Origin: RUG13409 sp045616985
GTDB taxonomy: Bacteria > Bacillota > Clostridia > Peptostreptococcales > Anaerovoracaceae
Reading direction: 5' to 3'
NCBI GenBank assembly: GCA_045616985.1
Contig: JAZLHU010000016.1
Coordinates: 1-10,849 of the forward strand
DNA length: 10,849 bases
Shown here: piece after piece, positions 1 through 6,380 of the stretch
How positions within the stretch are numbered: the first letter of the stretch is position 1
Layout: the number at the start of each line of letters is the position of its first letter
The notes under the pieces: generated by a model
Databases searched by the model: none
Seen by the model: only the letters and a program-made list of their open reading frames with translations
What the model was told of the DNA's origin: nothing
Position numbers and translations under genes: made by a program

Positions 1-1055
1 ATCCCTGAATCGGCGAAGAACTTCTTCATTTTGGGAAACAAGGCACAGGCTTCGTCATAATCGGTAAGTCTGTTGAATTTCCGATACAGTTCCTTGAGTT
101 CATAGGCTGTATGAAGGATTGGAAATGTGGTGAAGATGATGTCTCTCATGTCCCTGCGGTTAAGTTCTGTGCCGAACCTGTGATTGAACACCCTGGCATT
201 GTCCAAATCGATATCGTCCTTTTCTAAAAGCCAGCTCCATTTTTTCAGGAGGTAATATCCGTTCGACTGGTAATCGCACCGTTTCATCAGGGATATTCTC
301 AGACGTTCGAAATCCTTTACAAGATGTTCGATTACATGAAATGAATCAACTGCGACAATCGCGTTCGGAAAGTAAGCTTCAGCAAGGTCTCTATACGGTT
401 CCCACATATCAATGGTAATATACTTCACTCTCAGGCGTTCTTCTCTGGGAATGTTCGAAAAATGACGCGCAAGGCTGTATTTTGCACGGGAATCAAGTAT
501 GTCGTATATGCATCTTTTTTCGTTGTCTACAAGAATGCAGAGGTAAGGCGATGTCTTTTTTGACAGCGCCCTGCTGTGGATCTCATCGATGCCCATACAT
601 TCGGGAAGAGGTCTTTTGGGGATGGTAATAAAGGAATCAAGATAATTGTTCAGCTGAGTATTGGAAACGTTAAGCTCCTTAGAAATCATGTCCAGGGTAA
701 AGTTCAGATTTTTCAGTTTTGACATTACCTGCTGCAAAAGCAGCGTTGAAGAATTGAAACCGGGAAGGGAAAAGGGATTGTATTCAAACATTGTTCTGCC
801 GCATGCCGTGCAGCGATAGCGGTTGGCATGATATTTAATGGAGCAGTCCCGATTTGAAAGAACCGGATGATTGATGATTTTTGTTTTGCGTCCATAGCCA
901 ATTGTTCTTCCATTGCAGTAAGGACAAGTGAAAGCTGTTCGTTTAAGTGAGATCTCGTAAACGACATCTTCGGTAGAAGTGTGAGTAATGAAAGAGTCAA
1001 TGCTTTCGGGTGAAATATTGAACAAAGAAGTGATAAAATTAGTATCAGGATTCAT
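1..1055 (-). CDS. ISL3-type transposase, C-terminal part beyond window edge
   Basis: This DDE transposase would cut and rejoin the ends of its insertion sequence. The frame is open from an ATG at 1055 down to base 1, about 351 codons, with no stop before the edge. An N-terminal zinc finger is formed by Cys44, Cys47, Cys82 and Cys85. A helix-turn-helix-like stretch follows at about 119-140 (FTLDMISKELNVSNTQL). The catalytic core begins with Asp157 in MGIDEIHSRA and Asp216 in TIDMWEPYRD, followed by AVDSFHVIEHL; these are hallmark motifs of the ISL3 transposase family. The last acidic catalytic residue would lie past the edge. The start is supported by GGGAGG five bases upstream. No frameshift or stop is seen, so the visible part looks intact. 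Family assignment is confident; exact IS name unknown. Confidence 0.9.
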   Translation of the reverse strand, partial: MNPDTNFITSLFNISPESIDSFITHTSTEDVVYEISLKRTAFTCPYCNGRTIGYGRKTKIINHPVLSNRDCSIKYHANRYRCTACGRTMFEYNPFSLPGFNSSTLLLQQVMSKLKNLNFTLDMISKELNVSNTQLNNYLDSFITIPKRPLPECMGIDEIHSRALSKKTSPYLCILVDNEKRCIYDILDSRAKYSLARHFSNIPREERLRVKYITIDMWEPYRDLAEAYFPNAIVAVDSFHVIEHLVKDFERLRISLMKRCDYQSNGYYLLKKWSWLLEKDDIDLDNARVFNHRFGTELNRRDMRDIIFTTFPILHTAYELKELYRKFNRLTDYDEACALFPKMKKFFADSG

Positions 1056-1063
1056 AGGATCCT

Positions 1064-1123
1064 CCCTTCGTATATGAGTGATAGCTTCGACACTATCATC
1101 ATAATACGAAGGGTATTTTTTTT
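1064..1123 (+). terminator. Hairpin plus T-run at IS end (also folds in transposase leader)
   Basis: The arms 1064-1084 and 1093-1113 match at 16 of 21 positions, including an unbroken outer 10-bp stem (CCCTTCGTAT with ATACGAAGGG), around the loop cttcgaca. On the plus strand the stem is followed by TA and eight T residues (1116-1123), giving an intrinsic terminator shape for plus-strand transcripts leaving the element. On the minus strand the same stem covers the GGG of the transposase Shine-Dalgarno GGGAGG (1066-1061), so it could limit translation from read-through RNA. Both roles are inferred from the structure. Confidence 0.55.
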
Positions 1124-1128
1124 ACCAA
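1101..1128 (-). promoter_or_regulatory. Candidate transposase promoter
   Basis: On the minus strand, TTGGTA (1128-1123) and TATTAT (1106-1101) are separated by 16 bases and match a sigma-70/SigA promoter at 4/6 and 5/6 positions. The start point would fall near 1094. The -35 box overlaps the innermost CCAACAC repeat, so transposase bound there could repress its own promoter. The -10 box lies within the upstream arm of the leader hairpin. No experimental support is available. Confidence 0.45.
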
Positions 1129-1230
1129 CACGATAATTTAGAGTTTACCAACACAGAACGGCAATGATCAAAAAATCGCCAACACGATTATTTAGAGCTC
1201 ACCAACACCAACACGAAAATTTAGAGCGCC
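1125..1230. repeat. Subterminal direct repeats of the IS end
   Basis: Three full copies of a 19-base unit, CCAACACGAWWATTTAGAG in consensus, lie at 1125-1143, 1179-1197 and 1208-1226. They differ only at the central A/T bases. Partial copies (CCAACAC) start at 1148 and 1202, each exactly 23 bases after the start of a full copy. The regular phasing and position at the element end suggest multiple transposase-binding sites. The outermost copy would be the terminal inverted repeat and the inner ones subterminal sites. Function is inferred from position. Confidence 0.7.
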
Positions 1231-1242
1231 AGGAAAACTACG

Positions 1243-1269
1243 GACGGCAGGGCTGAAAGCTCTGCCGTC
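1243..1269. other. Compact stem-loop beside the IS end
   Basis: GACGGCAG (1243-1250) is the exact reverse complement of CTGCCGTC (1262-1269). A G-T pair and a further GCT/AGC match extend the stem to 12 bp around a GAA triloop. No T-run follows on the plus strand, and only a weak one (GTTTTCC) on the minus strand, so it is not a good intrinsic terminator. It lies 12 bases outside the inferred IS tip and may be the remains of a terminator from a disrupted neighbour, or a structured element of unknown role. Confidence 0.5.
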
Positions 1270-1297
1270 TTGGCGTCTTACTTCAAATTTGAAATGT

Positions 1298-1338
1298 CTA
1301 TTAAACAAAAATGAAAATATATTGATTTTGTTTAATAG
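1298..1338. repeat. Perfect 13-bp inverted repeat over the promoter
   Basis: CTATTAAACAAAA (1298-1310) and TTTTGTTTAATAG (1326-1338) are perfect reverse complements with a 15-base A+T-rich gap. The right arm overlaps the -35 box and spacer of the promoter for the ATPase gene. There is no T-run, so an operator for a dimeric regulator is more likely than a terminator. A second short palindrome, TTCAAATTTGAA, lies just upstream at 1282-1293. The function is inferred from location only. Confidence 0.5.
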
Positions 1339-1350
1339 CAGTAATATAAT
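1322..1350 (+). promoter_or_regulatory. Strong candidate SigA promoter for the AAA_14 ATPase
   Basis: TTGATT (1322-1327) and a perfect TATAAT (1345-1350) are separated by 17 bases. Transcription would begin near 1357, giving a very short leader of about 13 bases before the ATG at 1370, with the ribosome binding site at the extreme 5' end. Confidence 0.6.
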
Positions 1351-1369
1351 GCAAATAGAGGTAATTACC

Positions 1370-2566
1370 ATGAAACTTATTGAAAGAGAATCATATATAA
1401 AGACCTTAGCAGGAGTCTATGGCACGCCTGATATAAAGGTCATAACAGGTATTAGGCGAAGCGGGAAATCCAAGTTAATGGATGCATTCCATAAATACAT
1501 ACTTGATAATCATAAAGATGCGAACGTAATACACCTTAATCTTATCTTGCCAGAAAATGAGCATTTGCTGGAATATCATTCTTTATATGATTATGTTAAT
1601 GAACACTATGTGTCAAAAAAAGATAACATACTATTAATTGATGAAGTACAAATGTGTAGTGGCTTTGAAAAAGCTATTATTGGATTTCATTCATCAGAAA
1701 AGTTCGATATTTATATTACTGGATCAAACGCTTTTCTTTTAAGTAGTGATTTGGCAACTCTTTTTACAGGGAGAACGTTTAGCATCGAAGTATATCCATT
1801 TTCTTTTGCTGAATTTTGCAAATATTATGATTATACAGAAATGCAAAGTGCGTTAGATAGATATATTCTGGAAGGCGGAATGTCCGGATCGTATTTATAT
1901 AGCGAGGAAGCGCAAAAGGAGAAGTATTTAAAAGATGTATATAATACATTAATTCTTAGAGACATCGCGCAAAAGTTTAGAATTAGAAAACCAGTTTTAA
2001 TTGAGAAGGTGTCCGATTTTTTAATGGATAATATTTCTAACATAACTTCTGCAAGAAATATTACTTCTGCAATTTCAACAAGTGAGACTCCGGCATCCAA
2101 TGCTACGGTAACATCGTATTTAAAATACTTATGTAATGCTTACGCTTTTTATAAAGTAAGGAAATATGACATCAGGGGCAAAAAGTATTTATCATCCCAT
2201 GATAAGTATTACTTAAGCGATCATTCTTTTAGGTATGCTTTGCTTGGAAAAAGAAACATGGATTACGGGCGTGTGCTTGAAAATATTGTTGCTTTGGAAC
2301 TTCTTAGACGGGGCTACGATATTTATGCCGGAGCGCTGTATAAAAAAGAAATTGATTTTGTTGCAATAAGGCATAATGAAAAAATTTATATTCAGGTATC
2401 AGACAATATTACTGAAAGAGATGCTTTGAAGCGAGAAATAGATCCACTTGCGAGCATTAATGATTCTTATAAAAAAATTTTATTAGCTCGCACAAGAAAC
2501 CCTGAGTATGATATTGAAGGAATAATAATAAAAGATATAGCAGAATGGCTTTTGGAAGCGAAATAA
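1370..2566 (+). CDS. AAA_14/DUF4143-type ATP-binding protein
   Basis: This 398-residue protein belongs to the large family of prokaryotic ATPases with an AAA_14 domain and a C-terminal DUF4143 domain. The Walker A motif is GIRRSGKS at 27-34 and Walker B is ILLIDEVQ with Asp91-Glu92. A sensor-like TGSNAFLL follows, then the YPFSFAEF stretch typical of the family. The C-terminal part has a PD-(D/E)xK-like plan: Glu304, then EIDF with Asp329, then IQVS at 341-344, in which the usual catalytic Lys is replaced. Nuclease activity is therefore doubtful. The family is scattered and often mobile; its physiological role is mostly unknown. The start at 1370 is preferred over the upstream 1289 because AGAGG (1357-1361) lies eight bases before it. 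Base composition is clearly more A+T-rich than the metabolic genes downstream, which suggests transfer. It is monocistronic as far as can be seen. Confidence 0.85.
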   Translation: MKLIERESYIKTLAGVYGTPDIKVITGIRRSGKSKLMDAFHKYILDNHKDANVIHLNLILPENEHLLEYHSLYDYVNEHYVSKKDNILLIDEVQMCSGFEKAIIGFHSSEKFDIYITGSNAFLLSSDLATLFTGRTFSIEVYPFSFAEFCKYYDYTEMQSALDRYILEGGMSGSYLYSEEAQKEKYLKDVYNTLILRDIAQKFRIRKPVLIEKVSDFLMDNISNITSARNITSAISTSETPASNATVTSYLKYLCNAYAFYKVRKYDIRGKKYLSSHDKYYLSDHSFRYALLGKRNMDYGRVLENIVALELLRRGYDIYAGALYKKEIDFVAIRHNEKIYIQVSDNITERDALKREIDPLASINDSYKKILLARTRNPEYDIEGIIIKDIAEWLLEAK

Positions 2567-2573
2567 GATATTG

Positions 2574-2797
2574 TATGCCACGTATGCCAATTTATATGCC
2601 AATTGGAGCAAGACTTGCGTAGAGATATAAAGACTTTTGTAGTATACTGTTTTTATAAACTATTGCATTTAAAGACTTATGAAGGGTAATAAAGAAATGT
2701 GCGAAAATCGGACAGAGCTCCCGACAATGAAGCCCGTAGAGTAGAAAAGCCTTGTGGCACAAGGGGTTTAGGACTCGCTGTATGCCATTGTATGCCG
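2574..2797. repeat. Five TATGCC direct repeats in two clusters
   Basis: TATGCC occurs at 2574, 2583 and 2595, and again at 2781 and 2791, at 9-12-base spacing inside each cluster. The segments TGTATGCCA-CGTATGCCAATT (from 2573) and TGTATGCCATTGTATGCCGATT (from 2780) are imperfect copies of each other, so about 180 bases are bracketed by similar sequences. The roughly one-turn spacing suits protein binding on one face of the helix, for example by a recombinase or regulator. The binding protein is unknown. Confidence 0.5.
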
Positions 2798-2963
2798 ATT
2801 GCTGCAAAGATTTGTGCAGAAAATAGCTTAAAAATGGGTAAGAGAAGCTCTGAATTGATATAACCGTAAACAAAAATCCATCTTCTGTCGGATCACTTAT
2901 TAGCCCGACTGAATTGGTTGATACTTTTAATTGACACCGTGGATAAGCTCTGCCGGATATGCT

Positions 2964-2968
2964 GAGGA
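2964..2968 (+). promoter_or_regulatory. Ribosome binding site favouring the 2977 start
   Basis: GAGGA lies eight bases before the ATG at 2977. The ATG at 2971 is followed at once by a stop. The alternative in-frame ATG at 3019, which would give a more compact signal peptide, lacks a recognisable Shine-Dalgarno sequence. Confidence 0.5.
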
Positions 2969-2976
2969 CAATGTGA

Positions 2977-5256
2977 ATGTTACCATGTAAGCCTTGTGTG
3001 GCGAAATTAATTTGTTGTATGAAAATAAAAATCAAAATAATTCTGTTATTACTGCTGATTTGCTCTGTCTGTCTGGGTGCGTTTACTGCATGCGGACAGA
3101 AGGAGGATATTTATTATTCATCGGCCGATGAACTTTCTGATAAAAGAATTTCCATCTGGCTCGGATTTACATACGAAACTTTTATTAAGGATTACTTCCC
3201 TAAGGCTGAGTTTTTCTACTTCGGGGATATCAACTTGATGTGCGAAGCATTGAAAACAAATAAGATTGATGCATTCGCCTACGAAGAGAGTTTTCAGAAA
3301 TTTGCCGACAAAGAAGATCTGGGCCTGTCCCGTTTAAGGGATTTGGATTATCCGACTGAATACGGATTTATTTTTTCCGATACAGAAAAAGGGCACAGAC
3401 TTTGCAATGAGATGAATGATTTCCTCGCATCTGCAAAAGAATCGGGCCTTCTTGCTTCATTGCAGGATGAATGGGTTTTTTCCGGTGAGACAAAGGCTCT
3501 TCCAAAAATCAATACCTGGGATACAAGTAATGGGGAAATAGTTTTGTCCACTCCTGCATCTCAGGTTCCGTTTCATTATTTGTACGAAGACGAATTAAGT
3601 GGTTATGAAGCCGCTTTGCTGTCGGAATTCTGCAAGGCATATCAATACCGGCTTGTTGTTAATATTGCTCAATGGGACGCAATGCTTGGAGATGTTCAAT
3701 CAGGCAAGGCTGATATTGGTGCTGCTTGCATAGAGAACAGCGATATACACAAGGAAGCTTTTCTGATGTGCGATTCAACTTTCGACGGGAACTTCGTTTT
3801 ATACGTAAAGACAAATCCTGCAAACGAGCCTAAATATACTATAGACGAACTGGAAGGAAAAATTGGGGCCTCTATTGTAGGTACTATTGACGAAGATGTT
3901 ATTAATGCCAGGTTTGATAATTGTAATGTGGAAAGTTATCAGTCAATAAATGAAGTAATCTATGCAATAACCATAGGAAAGGCAGACTTTGGTGTTTCAT
4001 CCATTGAAGTAATTGAAGATGCAATGCAGAAAACCGAAGGCTTGACATACATTGACGAACCTGCATTTATTCAGCAAATCGGGGCAATATTTAATAAGAC
4101 TGATGAAAGATCTCAGAAGCTTCTGAAACAATTCAACATATATCTTGATGAAATCAGGAATAACGGGCAATTAGCTGCGCTGTCATCAAAATGGAGGCGT
4201 TCTCCCGTTGATGCGCCTTGCATGAAAAAAGAATTATCAGGCGAGATAATTAAAATTGCAATTAATCCTACAGAAATACCGTTCACCTTTGTAAGAGACG
4301 GAGAGTATGTGGGTTTGGAAATTGAAATAATTGAAGGCTTCTGTGAAAAATATAATTATTGCCCTGAATATTATGCAACTAATTTCAGCGGTCTTATTGC
4401 TTCGGTTGCTTCAAGTAAAACTGATTTTGCCGTTGCGAATGTATGCATAACGGAAGAACGTCAGGATGCTGTTGATTTCAGCGATAGCTACAATGAAGTT
4501 CCCTTGTACTTCATTCTTCAGAGTAAAGGCAGGAATACTGCATCATTTACTGAAAAGATTAAGACCAGCTTCAGCAGAACATTTATTGAGGAAGACAGAT
4601 ATAAATTGTTTATCCAGGGCATTTTAACTACACTTGAGATAACCATTGCGTCGGCTCTTATCGGAACGGCAATCGGATTTGTTATTTATCTGTTGTGCAG
4701 AAAGGGCAACAAAATACTAAGCGCCGTATTTGATGCTTTTGCAAGATTGATGGTCGGCTTGCCGATGACTGTAGTTTTGATGATTTTATATTATCTGATT
4801 TTCGGAACGAGCGAATTATCGGGAACGCTGATTGCAATTGTGGGCTTTTCAATCAGTATTGCTCTTGCTGTATATTCGGATTTGAAGGTTGCTGTCAGGT
4901 CCATTGATTACGGACAGACAGAGGGTGCATATGCCATAGGTTTAACCGATGCTCAGACCTTCTTTAAAATAATTCTTCCGCAGGCGCTGCAGGTATTTAT
5001 GCCGTCATACAAAGGAAATATTATAGGCCTTATAAACGGTACGGCTGTGGTCGGATTTATTGCCGTTCAGGATTTGACCAGAATGTCCGACCTTGTCAGG
5101 GCCAGAACCTATGAAGCCTTTTTTCCTCTTATTGCAACTGCCCTGGTATACTTTGTTCTCGGTGCAATCCTTACTGCCATAGTCAGACGGATTCAATTTA
5201 ATTTTGAACCCGAAAAACGCAGCAGGGAAAAGATACTTAAGAAGTTTGGTAAGTGA
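2977..5256 (+). CDS. Amino-acid-type ABC transporter: substrate-binding/permease fusion lipoprotein
   Basis: This 759-residue protein should capture a small polar solute, probably an amino acid, outside the membrane and pass it through its own permease domain. Residues 15-39 form a signal peptide ending in a lipobox-like FTAC (Cys39). Residues about 45-170 look like only the C-terminal lobe and final helices of a family 3 substrate-binding protein (SDKRISIWLGFTYETF, then KTNKIDAFAYEESF). Residues 186-405 are a complete binding domain. Residues 422-525 match only the N-terminal lobe up to the hinge (IAINPTEIPFTF to FSDSYNEVPLYFIL). From about 545 comes a BPD_transp_1 permease with several membrane helices and the EAA loop EGAYAIGLTDAQ (from 649) followed by KIILPQAL. 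Fused binding-permease proteins are known in Firmicutes (GlnP type), but the half-whole-half order is unusual. The start could instead be 3019. The stop overlaps the next gene by one base, implying coupled translation. Confidence 0.88.
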   Translation: MLPCKPCVAKLICCMKIKIKIILLLLLICSVCLGAFTACGQKEDIYYSSADELSDKRISIWLGFTYETFIKDYFPKAEFFYFGDINLMCEALKTNKIDAFAYEESFQKFADKEDLGLSRLRDLDYPTEYGFIFSDTEKGHRLCNEMNDFLASAKESGLLASLQDEWVFSGETKALPKINTWDTSNGEIVLSTPASQVPFHYLYEDELSGYEAALLSEFCKAYQYRLVVNIAQWDAMLGDVQSGKADIGAACIENSDIHKEAFLMCDSTFDGNFVLYVKTNPANEPKYTIDELEGKIGASIVGTIDEDVINARFDNCNVESYQSINEVIYAITIGKADFGVSSIEVIEDAMQKTEGLTYIDEPAFIQQIGAIFNKTDERSQKLLKQFNIYLDEIRNNGQLAALSSKWRRSPVDAPCMKKELSGEIIKIAINPTEIPFTFVRDGEYVGLEIEIIEGFCEKYNYCPEYYATNFSGLIASVASSKTDFAVANVCITEERQDAVDFSDSYNEVPLYFILQSKGRNTASFTEKIKTSFSRTFIEEDRYKLFIQGILTTLEITIASALIGTAIGFVIYLLCRKGNKILSAVFDAFARLMVGLPMTVVLMILYYLIFGTSELSGTLIAIVGFSISIALAVYSDLKVAVRSIDYGQTEGAYAIGLTDAQTFFKIILPQALQVFMPSYKGNIIGLINGTAVVGFIAVQDLTRMSDLVRARTYEAFFPLIATALVYFVLGAILTAIVRRIQFNFEPEKRSREKILKKFGK

Positions 5257-6347
5257 TGATTGAAATACGTAATTTAAAAAAAGAATACGAAAACATTACT
5301 CCGATTAAGAACATCACCACAACAATAAACAAGGGGGATGTAATTTCCGTTATCGGTCCTTCAGGAACGGGAAAGTCAACGCTGCTTCGGATGATCAATA
5401 TGCTGGAGAGGCCCACATCCGGACAAATTATTTTTAACGGAGAAGATATTACAAGCCCCGGTTATCCCCTTGACAGGCTCAGGCAAAGGGTTGGTATGGT
5501 ATTTCAAAACTTTAACCTTTTTAATCATATGACGGTGATTGAAAATGTTTGCTTTGCACCTATGCTTATCAAAAAGACTGATCCTTCAGAAGCATACGAA
5601 AAAGGAATGGATCTGTTGAATATGGTAGGACTCAAAAGCTTTGCATTCAGCTACCCGGCCAGTCTTTCCGGAGGACAGAAGCAAAGGGCTGCTATAGCAA
5701 GAACTCTTGCCATGGATCCGGAAATCATTTTGTTTGATGAGCCTACTTCAGCACTGGATCCAACTATGGTAGGCGAAGTTGAGGCTGTTATTAAAAGCTT
5801 AAAGGATCAGAGATATACAATGATGCTGGTATCCCATGATATGAACTTCGCCGAGAAAATGGCAAACCGGGTTTTCTATCTGGATGAAGGTGTAATATAC
5901 GAAGAGGGTTCTCCGGAACAGGTTTTCAAAAAGCCTCTGAAAGAGAAAACAAAAGTTTTTATAAAAAGGCTTAAGGATATAAATTGTCATATTGATTCCA
6001 AAGCGTACGATTTTCCGGCACTTCGTACCCAGCTTGATCAGTTTGCATACAAAAATGAGATCCCTTATGATGAGGCTAAAAAGAATATTGCCATTGCGGA
6101 AGAACTGATTTACGGCATACTTATGCCGAAATTTGTTGCAGACAAAAGCGCTGTTGACTTAAATCTGACATATTCGGCAATGCTTAAGGATACTGTGATT
6201 ACAGCAACGTGGAATGAACTTGAAATTGATTTGAAGGCTCCTTCCGATAAAATATCAATGGATATAATCAATCTTTACGGAAAGAAAATTGATATCTATG
6301 ATAATCAGATTAAAATACATGTATGTTCCGATACAGCATCTGTGTAA
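5256..6347 (+). CDS. Polar amino acid ABC transporter ATPase with C-terminal extension
   Basis: This is the cytoplasmic ATPase that powers the preceding permease. All motifs are intact: Walker A GPSGTGKS (34-41), Q-loop VFQNFN, signature LSGGQKQR, Walker B IILFDEPTSALDP and H-loop LVSHD. The first 240 residues match the usual GlnQ-type length. The following 120 or so residues are an added domain that is not part of that family. Its pattern (IAIAEELIYGIL, alternating strands, then IINLYGKKIDIYDNQIKIHV) faintly recalls a degenerate HATPase or anti-sigma-kinase fold without the ATP-binding boxes; this is a guess. The ATG at 5256 shares one base with the upstream TGA (TGATG). A GTG at 5253 is an alternative start. 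The gene is almost certainly co-transcribed with the permease fusion. Confidence 0.93.
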   Translation: MIEIRNLKKEYENITPIKNITTTINKGDVISVIGPSGTGKSTLLRMINMLERPTSGQIIFNGEDITSPGYPLDRLRQRVGMVFQNFNLFNHMTVIENVCFAPMLIKKTDPSEAYEKGMDLLNMVGLKSFAFSYPASLSGGQKQRAAIARTLAMDPEIILFDEPTSALDPTMVGEVEAVIKSLKDQRYTMMLVSHDMNFAEKMANRVFYLDEGVIYEEGSPEQVFKKPLKEKTKVFIKRLKDINCHIDSKAYDFPALRTQLDQFAYKNEIPYDEAKKNIAIAEELIYGILMPKFVADKSAVDLNLTYSAMLKDTVITATWNELEIDLKAPSDKISMDIINLYGKKIDIYDNQIKIHVCSDTASV

Positions 6348-6380
6348 TATATATGAAATACATACAAAGGAGGCGTTTAT

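Larger units (their letters stand above)
1..1230 (-). mobile_element. Insertion sequence, ISL3-like, partial (transposase-proximal end)
   Basis: The element consists of the minus-strand transposase, its leader and a repeat-bearing terminus. Read inward on the minus strand, the likely tip is GGCGCTCTAAATTTTCGTG starting at base 1230; ISL3-family ends commonly begin with GG. The sequence just outside, aggaaaac from 1231, would be one copy of the expected 8-bp target duplication, but the other end of the element is not in the window, so neither the inverted repeat nor the duplication can be confirmed. The boundary at 1230 is an inference from where the last repeat copy ends. Confidence 0.75.
2567..2976. 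other. 410-base stretch without a convincing gene
   Basis: The stretch between the ATPase and the transporter holds clustered TATGCC repeats, a short perfect hairpin CCTTGT-GGC-ACAAGG (2750-2764), and a repeated AAAGACTT motif (near 2629 and 2670). A weak promoter-like pair TTGGAG/TATAAA with 17-base spacing lies at 2603-2631. A consensus -35 TTGACA at 2931-2936 has no good -10 partner at the usual distance. Near the end, GAGGA (2964-2968) serves the transporter gene. No intrinsic terminator for the ATPase gene is recognised. No known riboswitch is recognised. The stretch may be the remains of a mobile-element junction. Confidence 0.5.

Noticed and set aside
725..1000. Minus-strand open frame of 91 codons inside the transposase
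   Set aside because: It is out of frame with the transposase, whose frame carries the zinc finger and catalytic motifs over the same bases.
1125..1226. CRISPR-like array from the repeated 19-base units
   Set aside because: Only three full copies occur, spacings are unequal (54 and 29 bases between starts), and they sit at a transposon end with no cas gene nearby.
1289..1369. Longer N-terminus of the AAA_14 ATPase
   Set aside because: The upstream ATG lacks a ribosome site and would lie before the strong promoter; AGAGG and the family's usual start support 1370.
2931..2936. Consensus TTGACA as the transporter promoter -35
   Set aside because: No acceptable -10 hexamer is found 16-18 bases downstream, so a promoter is not called.
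2592..3035. Minus-strand open frame of 147 codons across the intergenic stretch
   Set aside because: It overlaps the start of the transporter gene, has no convincing ribosome binding site, shows no recognisable domain, and its translation looks like non-coding sequence.
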